In this document: piece after piece, positions 10,206-23,160 of the stretch
Numbering within the stretch: position 1 is the first letter of the stretch
Layout: every line of letters begins with the position of its first letter
Assembly (NCBI GenBank): GCA_030248065.1
Contig: JASAMV010002339.1
Location: forward strand, 62,001-126,000
DNA: 64,000 bases
DNA from: Rhynchonema sp. JSB1_4
Lineage: Eukaryota; Nematoda; Chromadorea; Monhysterida; Xyalidae
Direction: 5' to 3'
Translations under genes and position numbers: made by a program
The notes under the pieces: generated by a model
What the model saw: the letters and a program-made list of their open reading frames with translations, nothing else
What the model was told of the DNA's origin: nothing
Database searches by the model: none

Positions 10206-11044
10206 CCGTAATTGTCGGAAATAGAACCCCCCATTACCGTAAAAACCTAAATAGAAGGGGGGGGGGGGGCTCTATTAACTCACTGACCCCATTTTGGGGG
10301 GCTCTATTCCGGGGGGCTTCTATTAATTCACTGACCCAAACCGGAAAAAATTGTTCCCAGAAATACGTACCCCTAAAAACCCCAAAAAAGGGGTTTGAAA
10401 GGATGTTTTTTCGCTTGTAATTGCATTTATTCGTGTCTATTCGTCAATAAGAGGCGTATTATGTGCTCTGAACGAACAACAAACGTGCATAAATGTACCT
10501 GTGCACCACTATCAAGCCTTAATACACTACTGTATAGGGGATGTTACTTTGGGGGGGGCTCTATTCCGGGGGGGGGGGGCTCTATTAATTAACTGACCCC
10601 TTTTTGGGGGGGCTCTATTCCGGGGGGGGGGGGGGGCTGTATTTAGGTTTTTACGGTAATTGACCCCCCCCCCATTAATTGAACCCCCCTAAATGGCTCG
10701 AAATTAAAAATAGAACCCCCCCATTAATAGAACCCCACCCCCAACCTTCACCGTACCACAGATTAGTGGTATGGTAGGGCTGTGTTGTTGTGTCAAGTGT
10801 CAAACGTTGTTTAAGCTTGCGTACACAACAGAATACCGCTTTTTAAGCATAATTGCCGCTGTTGAAGCTAGAAATTACCGAAAACAAGCCATTTTTATGG
10901 CAACAATTAACAATGATTTTTTTCGTCGCGGGGCCAAATAAAAAATATAACCCCCCCAATAATTGACCCCCCCCATAAATTGAACCCCCCAAAATGACCC
11001 CAGTGAAAAAATAGACCCCCCGGGTTCTATTTCCGACAATACGG
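10206..11044. mobile_element. TA-target MITE family I, copy I1, holding H3
   Basis: The left end CCGTAATTGTCGGAAATAGA and right end TCTATTTCCGACAATACGG are near-perfect inverted repeats. TA flanks both sides (10204-10205 and 11045-11046). The insertion point is the TA inside the CAGTG-TA-GTACTTGG terminus of A4. Without H3 the element is about 417 bp. Confidence 0.85.
10237..10656. mobile_element. TA-target MITE family H, complete copy H3
   Basis: A 420-bp element with CCGTAAAAACCTAAATA and its inverse at the ends, and TA on both sides (10235-10236 and 10657-10658). It carries GGGGGGCTCTATT blocks near both ends and is inserted in I1. Confidence 0.88.
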
Positions 11045-11223
11045 TAGTACTTGGTCAGGGTGTTGACGATAGATAGATTGGGACCCGAAATGTGTTGACG
11101 ATAGATTAGATAGATGACCCAAGTCCGAAATCTGGGGGGTCGACCCAAACTTGTTGACGATAGATAGACGGTGGGGGGTCGCCAAAAATCAAGGTATACC
11201 TAGTATAGTGTACTAAGTAGGTA

Positions 11224-11629
11224 CCGTATTCCCTAAAATAGAGCCCCCCAAAAATAGAGCCCCCCAAAAAATACAGCCCATCCCTAAAAGGGGTCAGTGA
11301 AAAAATACAGCCCCCCCCCAAAAAATACAGCCCCCCCCCAACTTGGAATTCCCCGCTTGGGGGTCGTAAAGTCAAGTTCTTGTATAAGACACCTTGTGTA
11401 CAACGTTTGTGGTTGAGTATATGATGACGAAAAGGCTTTTATGGAAGATCTGCACCTAAAAACACTCAATAACTACTAGTAACACCCTGACAGAACTCCA
11501 TTTTAGGGGTATTTTTTGGAACCTTTTGAGATTTTGGGCAGCGAAAAAATACAACCCCCCCAAAAATAGAGCCCCCCTAAAAGGGGTCAGTGAAAAAATA
11601 CAGCCCCCCTTGTATTTTAGGTTTTACGG
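11224..11629. mobile_element. TA-target MITE family H, copy H4
   Basis: A 406-bp copy between TA (11222-11223) and TA (11630-11631), within A4. The uninterrupted host site is visible in A1 (near 3629), A2 and A3, where the same stretch of sequence has a single TA. Confidence 0.85.
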
Positions 11630-11940
11630 TAATACTGTGTAAATATTAATGAAAATGTACTCAGATGTACTAAAGCCGCGCGCTGCGCGCGGTTTTTGCC
11701 TATTTGGGACAAAAAATACCGATTTTGAGCCATTTTGAGGCAAAAATACCCATTTTGGGGTGGAAATGTGCTGACGATAGACAGATTGTTCCCAAAATTT
11801 GTTGACGATAGATAGATTTGCCCATAAGTGTTGACGATAGATAGATGAAATCAAAAAGTGTTGACGATAGATAGATGAATTTGGGGGGGGACCCCCCCAA
11901 GTACTACCCTGTCTGAATCTGACAACTTTTTTATTGAAAG

Positions 11941-12000
11941 CAGTGCTGTGGCTGGGGGTCCCCCAATGGTACCCTACCCGCCCCGGCCTGGTGCTGGTAC
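11941..12000. repeat. family B MITE fragment
   Basis: Starts CAGTGCTGTGGCTGGGG and includes GGTACCCTACCCGCCCC, then stops. It is followed by an A/T-rich stretch (about 12010-12145) with repeated CTAGTAAATTT. NUP62 starts just downstream. Confidence 0.6.
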
Positions 12001-12247
12001 CATGGTTTTTTAAACCAAATTTACTAGCTTTTAAGCCAGTAAATTTTTTCAGAAGCTAGTAAATTTTAGAATTTAGTGGCTTTTGCTACTAAATTTCCCA
12101 CTGGCTAAAACAGCTAGTAAATTTTGTTAAAAAGCTACTATATTTTACCTTCCCAGAAGCATTTTTGAGGGGAAATCAAGGAAAATCACCACTGGCCCCG
12201 CCCGACGACACAGCCGTTTTTCGTGCGCAGTACACAGCACAACAGCA

Positions 12248-15200
12248 ATGGCGTTCAACTTCGGTGCCACAACAACAAGTGCTTCTTCATCTTCGTCATT
12301 ATTCGGCGGCGGGGCTGCCACTGGCGGGACCGCATTCTCATTTGGCGCACCTGCCGCAACAACAACAACGCAAGGTTTGTCGTCATCTTGACTCAAGTAC
12401 ACAGCCGCGTTTACCGTTAAACATAGGTCTGTCCTGTGTGCAACGTTTCTCGTTAAATAAGGTCTAAGATTATGTAATATGGTTTATGGGGGCCTTATTT
12501 CAAGCTTGGCTTATCTTACAATCAGTTGAATTGCAGGATTCGTATTCGGTCAGCCAGCGACGGCCACCACAACAGCTGCTGCGGCCGGAGGTTCTTTGTT
12601 TGGACAAACTGCCCAGTCGGGAACGAGCACTGGATTCTCGTAGGTTGCGTTGCTCTGTGGCGAGGTAAAACAATGTTTTATATTTAAATGCTTTTGTTTA
12701 ATTTATATTCAGATTTGGTGGCACAACTGGCGCGACAACGAGCGCGTCGGTAGCAGCCCCTTCTTTGTTTGGAACTGGCGGCACGCCGGCCAAGACACAA
12801 TCGAGTGGCTTGTTTGGTGCTGCCACCACCACAGCGACGACAACACAAGGTTTTTGTAATTTTGTAAACAAACCAGTTTAGTGCAAGCTCTTATCTATTA
12901 TTATTTATTGCTTGTTAATCAGCTTTGGATGATCGTGTCGCGTTGCCAAATCCCCATTTTTTACAGGTGGCGGATTATTCAATTTTGGTGGTGCGGCAAA
13001 AACCACGGCACCTGCTCCCGGTGGTCTTTTCGGCGCGCCTGCTACCACGACTACCACTGCCACTCCGAGCGTTGGTTAGTGCTGAATCGAACTTGAAAGA
13101 TCATGTGTGAAGTGTGACTGTTGTGAAAACGCACATTACTTGCCTGTTCAATTCAGGGTTGTTTGGTTCACCGGCAACAACTGCAATTGGTGGTGGACTG
13201 TTCGGAACCGCTGGCGCTGCAACCGCGGGACTGTCTTTTGGTTGGAATTCTGGCATTGGTAATGTCGATCAATGTAATAGTCATTGGATTGACTGACACT
13301 ATTTTCAGCCAGCACACCAGGAACGACAACCACGGCGCCGTTCGTCGGTTTCGGAGCTGCGACGACGACCGGTACAACTTTAATGACATATTGCGTTGTT
13401 TGAATCACGTTAATTTGATCATTTCACACGTATTCAGCTGGCACAGCGTCCAGTCTATTCGGTAAGCCGGCAGTAACTACGTCGACAGCCCCAGCGCCGA
13501 CCAATTTATTCGGTACGCCAACCAGCACACCAGTTGCTGCCCCAACAACGACGTCCACTACTGGTGGTGGACTGTTTGGTCAGTCAACTGCACAACCGCT
13601 GTTTGGAGGATTGACATCCAGCGCTGCTCCAACCACGACAACAGCAACAACAGGCATTGCTGCCCCACCCGCGTTTGCGTATGTTGTTTTTGTTTCGTGT
13701 TCTTTCACATGGGGAAAGACCAATTGGCTGAAACATTGCAGATTTGGCAGCACGAAGCCCGCCGCTACGACGACTGCAACGGCAACAAGTGGGTTCGCGT
13801 TTGGTACAAGCACAGGTCAACCTGCGGCCACAGTGACGCCACAGAAAACGACTGCCACAGCACCGGCAGCGACAGCCAGTCCCGCGTTCAGTTTCGGAGC
13901 CACCACCACGACCGCACCTGCTGCTGCATTCCAACTTGGTGCACCAGCGCCTGCCGCTCCGGCTGCTAAACGTTTGTGAACTTTGTGATTCACGCGTTGG
14001 TTTTTAGGTTTTCGATTGTGATGGATGATTGTTGTGTGTTCCAGCAGCACCAAGCACGACCACTGCGCCACCACAGCCATTTGCATTTGGCACACCCACC
14101 GCTACGACCGCGGCTGCTGGTGAGTGTGGGAATCGGGACCACGTTTACTTTTATTTCGTATTATTTCGGAACTGCTGACGATTATGTTTCTCAGGTCATT
14201 TCATGAAATAATTTGTTTCCACAAACTAGTAGTATTTACGTGTTGCATATGTTTAGCTGCCCCGACTGTCGTTGCCCCAGTTACCAGCAGCGCAACTGCA
14301 ACTGCAGCATCGGGCATTCAGCCGTTCTCATTTGGCAAAACACCAGCGCCTACCACCACCGGTGAGTTGCTTGGCTGTTTGGTCGCTTGTGTCACTATAC
14401 TCGGTGTGCGGTGTTCGCTTTTGATGTTTACTCTCACGCCATTTTCTGCGTGCATGCCTCTCCTGCGTTGTTTGCTTGCATCTTATGTTCATGCACTCTC
14501 ATGCCATCACACAGATCACTTTCTCTGTCGTCTCATGTCCTTAAAACGGCTTCAGTTTCTGTTCTTCCCTTTCCCGCCACAGGCCTGTCCTCGTGTCGCA
14601 TGCGCAAACGCAAACGCCACCTTCTATCCGCTAACTCTGAGGGGCGACCACCACTGAGCTCACCAATAGTGGTTCTGTCTGATGTCGGCTCGTGCAATGT
14701 CACACTTGTGGACGGTGGTGAATTGCTGCGTGAAAGCACGTATCGTCAACGGTATCCCCCCGATGATTGGATGCACGTGTTCACTGATGGTTCACTGTTG
14801 AGCTGTGGTGCGAATGGTGTGGGTGTGGTCATTCAGCCGAATGATGTGAATGGCTGTTCGTACGAATACAGTGGGGGATTGGAGGAATTGATGGATGTGA
14901 TACGCAGTGATCACGCTGAATCGCATGCGCTGGTGTGTGCGCTGTATCTGTTGGCCATGTTTATCGATGGAAACGTGCCGAAATCGAATATTGTCATCTT
15001 CACTGATTGTACGACGAACATTCACGCAATCGACGCCAAACGCAAAACGTCGAAATATGGCTGGCAGCAGGATGCATTCCACAAAGCAGTCGATCATTTG
15101 ATGACCGTATCTGATGGCGTGCATTTGAATGTGGTGCTGCAATGGGTGCATCGTCGTGCACTGATTGGTCTGAAACAGGCGGATTATTGGGCGCGATTGG

Positions 15201-17514
15201 CCGCAAAGGAACAGCGATTGAGGTTCCATATCCCTGATCGCGGCCGTGGCAATTTCTGATCCTCAACCAATTTTGTGATAGTGACAGCGCGACTGTTATT
15301 GTGTACTGCTTTACTTATTTTTGTCGCAAACAACCGCGGGTTTCCATTTGTTTCTTTAGTTGTCGTGACTAGTCATCATTATCATTTCGTGCTTCTCGTC
15401 AAGCTGAGAACACACGCAGTCTGATACTACGTCTCCGTGCTTGCACTTCGCACTTTTCCTACTGCGTCCTCATGTGTTTTTCATTGCTCATTTGTCATTT
15501 CCTTGCGTGTTATGCATCTAACAAAGGCTGTGATTGGAATGAAATGCAATTTCTTTGATCTGTCAAATCCATCTGGATGCTGGTTGTGCTTCAGTTTATA
15601 CATAATAATTCTTTTCTTTGTTCGAATCGAGTGATTGTTGCAGCGTCGTCAACCACAAGTGTGCCAGCCAGCACAGCTGCGTCGATAACCACTGGTTTGG
15701 CTGCAGCGAACGCGACCTCAACGACCGTTGCTGCTACCACACAACCACCATTGTTTGGTTGGTTGATTGCTGTTGTGTTTTTATTTTGTTCATGATGTGA
15801 TAAATGTTTGCAGGTTTGGCCGCAACGACAACACCCGCAGTACCAACAGGTCTCAGTTTCGGCACACCTGCTACAACCACAGCAGCTGCAGGCACAACCG
15901 TGCCCTCGACCACACCGAGTTTCACACTGCCAGTTGGTAGTGGCGTAACGACGACCACAACTGCAGCTACTGGGACGCCGGGATTCGGGCTTGTTGCTAC
16001 CACGACAACTGGCTCTGTGGCAGCAATGTAAGTGGGAAAATACTGATAGCGCTTGCGCATGCAGCCAAACTGCGCGAATACAAGAATATTCGTAATGACG
16101 AAGGCAGCCGGAGTTTTCGGTCTTACGAACTTTTAGTTTCGTTTCGTTTTACTTTTCATGGTTGTAACCACAAGGCAAATACGCAACATCAATACAATCA
16201 ATGATAAAGTGGATCGATGACTTATACTAACAATAAAATGTTTGTGATTAACGCAGTTCATGAACATTCAGTTCACGTTCAGACGTAAGGGATCAGTGGA
16301 TGACTGTGACTGGAAATGACCCTAACAGCATTCTCCCTATAGGATGTTTCAGTATAAAGTGTCAGTGTGAAGAAGATACACTATTGTGTACCCGTTTGCA
16401 GCACCACGTCGGCTACAACAACACTTGCTGGCAGTTCCGCCACAGCCAAAACAGCGGCGTCACTGACATTTGGCGAGTTGGAACAACGACTGAAACGGTA
16501 CGTCTACGATCTGGAGGACCAGGAGCGAGCGTTCATTGCACAGGCGACACAGGTGAATGCATGGGATCGAGTGTTGAGGGAGAATGATCAGAAGGTTGGT
16601 TGCGGTTTGCTCGACTGATTTTTTGTCCGCTCTTTTCCTAATGTCAACGCGCATGTCCTACATGTGTTGTAGCGAGCAGCAGAGCATCTAGCTGGCATCA
16701 ATGCTGAATATCCTTCAACTATTTGCCACCACAACTCGCTCATTGTTGCTGTACTTTATTGCAGCTGATCGATCTGCACACGCACGTGTCACAAGTGGAC
16801 AGCGAATTGCAGCGAGCTGAACACGATCTGGACTTTGTCGAACAACAACAAACTGAATTGAAAACTGTTGTAAGTCGAACCATTTTTGATGCCTGGCTTT
16901 TGTTAATCTTGCAAGAATCGTCTAATATATAACCGTGTTTGTTTAGGTTGAGCAACTAGAGCAATCTTTGGGCATCGACCCGAACAGCGACGACGTTCCG
17001 TTTGTGGGTGCATCGAGTGACGTGTACTCGCAAAGTGACGTGCATCGACATCGATTGTTGCAGCTGGCCATGAATGTGGACGGACAGGTGAAACAGATTG
17101 GCACCGACATGCATCAACTGACTGATCAGGTTCGGCAGACGGCGAATAATCGGTCGTACTTTGGAATCGTGCTTGAATGAATCACTCAACGGTCTGTTCT
17201 TCTCAGGTTCGAGCCCTGACGGGTGCGCACGACCGTGGCAGCGCAGCAAGCAATGTTGATTCAACTGAACAGGCTGTGGCTGTGCTGAAACAACAGATGA
17301 AGACATTGAGATGGATCGATGAACAAACTGGTATGACATCATGGCTGGTATTACATCTGACTATTCTAATATACTGTAAGCCCACCATCATCACTGATAT
17401 TTCATTTCGGAGAATCAATGCAATACTGATAATGTTTCAGCCCAATTCAAGAATTCGCTTTTGCAAGTAACCGATGATGTGCATTCACGTCGACAAGAGC
17501 TCGAACAGCGATAG
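12248..17514 (+). CDS. NUP62: Nuclear pore glycoprotein p62, 17 exons
   Basis: Central-channel nucleoporin that forms the Nup62-Nup58-Nup54 complex; its FG repeats form the transport barrier. The ATG at 12248 opens MAFNFGATTTSA. Exons read in phase include 12248-12374, 12537-12639, 12713-12849, 12967-13074, 13157-13259, 13438-13679, 13741-13971, 14044-14119, 14256-14361, 15644-15754, 15814-16027, 16401-16594, 16765-16869, 16947-17129, 17207-17330 and 17442-17514. The first two thirds are Thr/Ala-rich with spaced FG, LFG and FGAP motifs. From 16401 the Nsp1-C coiled coil follows (SLTFGELEQRLKRYVYDLED, ERAFIAQATQVNAWDRVL, then LRWIDEQT), closely matching vertebrate Nup62. The stop is TAG at 17512. 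The long intron 14362-15643 contains an RNase H reading frame on the same strand. Introns are short and GT-AG throughout. Confidence 0.94.
14600..15259 (+). CDS. RNase H-like domain protein in a NUP62 intron
   Basis: A 219-codon open frame wholly inside the NUP62 intron 14362-15643. Four acidic positions match the RNase HI catalytic pattern in order: VFTDGSLLSC (Asp), DHAESHALVCAL (Glu), IVIFTDCTTN (Asp) and LKQADYWARLAAK (Asp). The family cleaves the RNA strand of RNA-DNA hybrids. The stretch begins MRKRKRHLLS, a basic run, and the frame is open further upstream to at least 14387 without a clear start. A consensus 3' splice site (CCGCCACAG) lies just before it at about 14582, so it could be an alternative exon as well as a nested gene or a captured retroelement RNase H. 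No reverse transcriptase is seen nearby. The intact frame suggests selection (inference). Confidence 0.7.
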   Translation: MRKRKRHLLSANSEGRPPLSSPIVVLSDVGSCNVTLVDGGELLRESTYRQRYPPDDWMHVFTDGSLLSCGANGVGVVIQPNDVNGCSYEYSGGLEELMDVIRSDHAESHALVCALYLLAMFIDGNVPKSNIVIFTDCTTNIHAIDAKRKTSKYGWQQDAFHKAVDHLMTVSDGVHLNVVLQWVHRRALIGLKQADYWARLAAKEQRLRFHIPDRGRGNF

Positions 17515-17873
17515 ATTACGTTTTTTGAAGTTTTCCTGGTGTCGGATACTTAGTGTAGCACACAGTGTGCTGCTTATTTTTTCATCACGTTTATTTCATA
17601 CTAACGTTCACCGGTGTGTTTTTTTGTCCATTTGTTGTTCGATCCGTTTTTTCTGGTTGGATAAACATTCACGTCAGTTATAATGTTGTTGTTAATCATT
17701 GTTTGTTGGGTTGTACGTCTGGGTGACAACTGATCCCAGATTGCACACGTTGCAGCCTATTTATCTACTGTGGATTGTTTCACAAGATTATGATTTCTTT
17801 TAGATTTTGCAGCAGATACAGGTGGACAAGACACATCTATTGTTCAAGCTTTCACTGTTGCACTGGGTTCATC

Positions 17874-19122
<1,249 letters not shown>

Positions 19123-19529
19123 GTCGATTGTTGATCAGTTGTATGTTGCAAAATACAAAAAAATCGTCGTCGATTTTCTGCTGTTTGTTACTCTCATTAT
19201 GGTTTGTTTTGTTTCGTGTATTGTTATCTTACTGGTTCATTTTTTTGGTGTGGTAATGCTTGCATGTGTTTTTTCATTGTCTGTTGACTTCAGTAGTTCT
19301 TTCTTGTGTGTTCGATACTGCGTCATTGTGGTCATGTTGTACTTTGGGTATCGATCAATCACAGTAAAATGAATGTGTGACTTTCATTTGCTGAAATGAA
19401 CGTTTGAGGCAAAGCTGTATGATGCGGCCAAACCAACTGTATCTTATTGATATCTCGCAATATTGCTTTCTAAAAAATGATATCATGTTCACAAAAATAT
19501 TTAGCTGAACTCTCACATTTTTCGACGCC

Positions 19530-20659
19530 ATGTCCGTATCAGCCAGCAGTCGCAGCGCCGTGCGTGCCCTTAGCTCAGCCATGCGCACTGGTTGTCAACA
19601 ATCAGCTGTTAACCAGTGCACGCGCTCCAAACGATCTCCCATCGTCACCCCCTACCGTTTCACAAGCACCGAGCCCTCCAGTACCCACCCCCTACTACAC
19701 ACTCTGACCAAACCTTCGTGTGCCCCCCACCTACATTGTTGGAAATGTCAGCAACAACTTAATTGCGATTCGGATCGTTTCTTCTGCGCCAATTGTGCCT
19801 ACATCCAACCACCGGTCAAATGCGTCAACTATTTCCAATATCTCGATCAGCCAGTCAGTTTCGACCTCGACCTTGACACGTTGCAGACGCATTATCGATC
19901 CATTGTCACTGATCTGCATCCCGATCGATTCGCCGTCAAGACTGAGGTAAAATTTAGCTGGAATTCGAGAAAAACCAAAACTGCTTACAAAAATGATCAA
20001 CGGTATCAAGTTTGGTGATCTGTTCGGTCCTACTTTGCCGTGTTCACGTTGATGTTAGGCGTTGAGGATATTCTCAACTTCACAAATGTCGATTAACGTA
20101 AGTGATTGTTCGAGACACCTAGCGGTTGTTGTGCTGGTTGAAATTGGCAGTATATGACACCAAGCCCTAATCTTAGAATCGACAAAGTCATGTGATGGAG
20201 GCCGGATCAATCACCAAGTCTGATATTTGGCAGTGAAGTTATTATAAAATCAGCACTCGCCGAAAACCCCTATAATTCCAGGCTGAGCGCGACTTCTCCG
20301 CACAACAATCGTCATTGGTGAATCGGGCATATCGCGTTCTGTCGCGTCCATTAGAACGTGCCGAATACCTGTTGCGCTTGCACGATCATGCAATTGGTGA
20401 GGAGGTGACTGTCGACGATCCCGAGTTTCTAATGGAAATGTTGGAATTGAATGAATCCATCCAGTCACGTGATCGACACCAAGACGCTGATTGGTTGACG
20501 TCGATCAGGAGTGAACTGGCGGACAAAATCGATGATTTGGTGATTGAACTGGGTGAACAGTTCGATCGCGCCGATTATGCGGCTGCCAGGGATGTGGCTG
20601 TGCGAATGCGATATTACGATCGAGCGATCAGGAATGTGGACAGGAGAATGGGATTCTGA
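19530..20659 (+). CDS. HSCB: Fe-S cluster co-chaperone HscB
   Basis: Mitochondrial J-protein that delivers ISCU-bound Fe-S clusters to HSPA9. Two exons: 19530-19946 and 20282-20659. The N-terminus (MSVSASSRSAVRALSSAMRT) is Ser/Arg-rich and lacks acidic residues, as expected for a mitochondrial import signal. Next comes the animal-type zinc finger, with CWKC and CANC pairs, then the J domain with the HPD tripeptide in DLHPDRFAVK, and the C-terminal three-helix domain beginning RAYRVLSRPLERAEYLL and containing DPEFLMEMLELNE. The protein ends RRMGF. The intron 19947-20281 contains a short family N repeat near 20201. Length and domain order are normal for the family. Confidence 0.95.
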
Positions 20660-20974
20660 TTCGAAATTGGACATTTGCTGATTTGGTCCTTACGACATTT
20701 ATTTCATCCGATACTGCGCTGATTGTTTGTCACTTTATTTTTAATCTGCATTTGATGAAATGTGATTACATATATTTATCTATGAATGCGGTTGCTTGTT
20801 CATTGCGATTTAAGTGGACTCCCAGTAGATAAAATTGAAAATGCAAACTGTGCTCCAAATTTTTAGTTGGTCGTGTTTTGTCTGCAATCTTATCAAGACA
20901 CTTATGTTCTTGGTTACCTCGTGCTGACTTATTCCGGGCAACATCTCCAATGCAAACTTCTTTCTGGTTTGGCA

Positions 20975-22736
20975 ATGCGTAATTTCCGCTCACAACTGCT
21001 CGAGAAGGTGGGCGTGCCAGCAAGCAGCATCACCGAAATACACAAACATCTGCAGGAACAGATATTGGCTGCTGATGAGGTGATCGATCTGTCAAAGTTG
21101 ACTGCTTTCACGCTCAAGTATGAATTGCCAGTGGGATTACGATTCAGGGTTTGGAAGTTGTTGCTCGGTTGGTTGGTGCTGATTGATATTGTTGAATCTA
21201 AAGAAAGTAGTCGCTGGGTCAACACAGATTTTCCAACCGTTTACTGATTTTGTAAGAGAGTTTCAGAAAAGTGTCCCTGTACGGTGGATGCACTGAACGT
21301 TATTGGTCGCACAATGACTATAGAATCCATCCCGAAACCAATACCTGTTAGAAATTGATTTTCGCGCACACGCAGGTATCGAAGACGCACAAATGGCACC
21401 ACGTGACTACGTGAGTGCGTGCAAGGAGGACGAGTACAACGTGCTATGGCACTCACTCGGTTGGTGTGACCATTGTGAATCGCGGGGTACCAAAAAAAGT
21501 TAGCAGAAGGTTTTTTCCACAAAAAGCACTGTGTTTCAGATGTGATGCGCAAACGCTCGAATCCAGACGACGAGTCAAATAGACCCACCGCCATCGATCT
21601 GCTTCGAATGCGATTGTTAGCCGATGGACAGCTCTCCTTGAACGACCAGGAACAGGGTGGGAATTCGGAATTCTCCATACCCGTTGTGCACCATCGTTAT
21701 AGTAGTCCTCCTGGTTGTAAACCGTCTGATAGTGATCGACAGTTTAGTGCCCAACATTTGCACTTAACGTCTGTCTGATCTACAAGTGAATATTCTTCGT
21801 GGTGACAAAAAAACGGGTCTCAGCCGATTATTTCACTACGAATGGTGTGTACTGTACGATCTCATTTCAGTATCAGATCCGAGTCACCAGCCCTACATTT
21901 GTGTTACCAATCGTCTACTACACATCAGCACCGATCCCGACAGTGCCTCCGATGTCTATTGGCTGTCGTGTCAAATGTACGCCCGATGTCAGATGGGTGT
22001 CTCAGCCAATCACGAACATTGCCGCCAATTGACATTGGAATTTTGGCGCGAATTCAAGTGCGTGGATGAACAATTGCATGACAGGGTGATTGAGTGCAAG
22101 GCAGACATGCCGGTTGACTATTGGATGGCTTGTGCACTCGAACCACTGTTTCCCTGTGAGGATACGGATGGCGATAGTGCTGTTGAGAGGTTGGGGGTTT
22201 GGGTCAGTCAAATTTGATGTTATCGAACTTGGTGATCGGACCGATTTTGACTTGGTCAAGTGACTTTTTTGAAAGAAGCATAGGTCGACTTCAAAGTCGA
22301 CTGTCTAAAAAGATTGTTTCCAGGCATATGAAAAACTGTAATTCGATGGTCGAAATTACCGTCATCGAGATATCCTACATAAATGCATAAAAGTGACATG
22401 ACCGAAACAAGTCCGATCCGAAGGTCAAGTTTGATATCGCTCGTGTTGTTACTTTTGATAAATAAAAAAATAAACTGACTGAAGCCGAAGGCACTGATCG
22501 TCACTTTCTGTTTCAGGTTATGGGACAAAATTATCGCCGGTGCATCACAGCCCTTGATCTACGTACTGATCGAACTGCTGCTGTACGTACGCTCGTATTT
22601 CACTGATGTTTCACCGGCACAATTTGATGCGAAACATTTCTGTCAATATCTGGAGCATGAATTCTCGTCATACGACCAGCAGAATGTGATCAGGCATGGA
22701 TTTGATCGGTGGCACAGACAGAGTGCCAGGCGATAA
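20975..22736 (+). CDS. TBC1D7: TBC1 domain family member 7
   Basis: Third subunit of the TSC1-TSC2 complex that restrains Rheb and mTORC1; it has a TBC fold but is not known as a strong Rab GAP. Five exons join in phase: 20975-21167, 21376-21469, 21540-21656, 21871 to about 22190, and 22517-22736. The start MRNFRSQLLEKVGVP and the segment LPVGLRFRVWKLLLG match the family's N-terminal block (RNFRS..EKVG; RALVWKVLLG). The last exon LWDKIIAGASQPLIYVLIEL matches the human [20 protein letters not shown] block. The catalytic arginine and glutamine fingers of true TBC GAPs are not evident, as in human TBC1D7. Family N repeat ends lie in the last intron. The middle exons are more diverged, so their edges are less certain. 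Confidence 0.87.
22224..22433. mobile_element. family N inverted-repeat element in a TBC1D7 intron
   Basis: The left end reads AACTTGGTGATCGGACCG and the right end GTCCGATCCGAAGGTCAAGT, roughly inverted. Related ends occur near 20201, 23990, 27956-28154 and 33411, in introns or intergenic DNA of neighbouring genes. Confidence 0.5.
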
Positions 22737-23160
22737 TTATTGATTGCTTTGTATTTCCCTAATTTGTGGACAAATAACAACAAAACAATACCTATATTTC
22801 TTGAACAAAGTGTGAATAAATCTGTCTTAATCACAACAATCAGTCGAAATGCGAGGATGAGCACGATTTTGTCACTTGTGTTCCCAGGTTAAAACTCTGA
22901 TCAGACAGTGTTCTCGTTCTAGTCAGCTTCGTTGGTTTCTGCTTTTTGTCACCCGCATCGAGCTTCAATCTCCAGCTGCAAAATGACGTCACGTTTCACA
23001 TCAGTGCGCACTTGAACCACTGATGAGCTATGCAGCTTGTTTTTGGTTGTTTTGACCTGTATTCACAGGCGGGCGGTGCATCAGATCACTGAAGGCCTTG
23101 TGACCCCAATAACAACACTAGCGTGCTCGGTTCATGACCGCGTAACGTCAGGATGAAACA

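Larger units (their letters stand above)
10199..11911. mobile_element. hAT-like MITE family A, copy A4, holding three nested TA elements
   Basis: The ends are CAGTGTA (interrupted) and CCAAGTACTACCCTG. An exact 8-bp duplication TCTGAATC flanks the whole composite (10191-10198 and 11912-11919). Removing I1 (10206-11044) with one TA, and H4 (11224-11629) with one TA, restores a normal inverted family A element with the GATAGATAGAT array. Confidence 0.9.
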
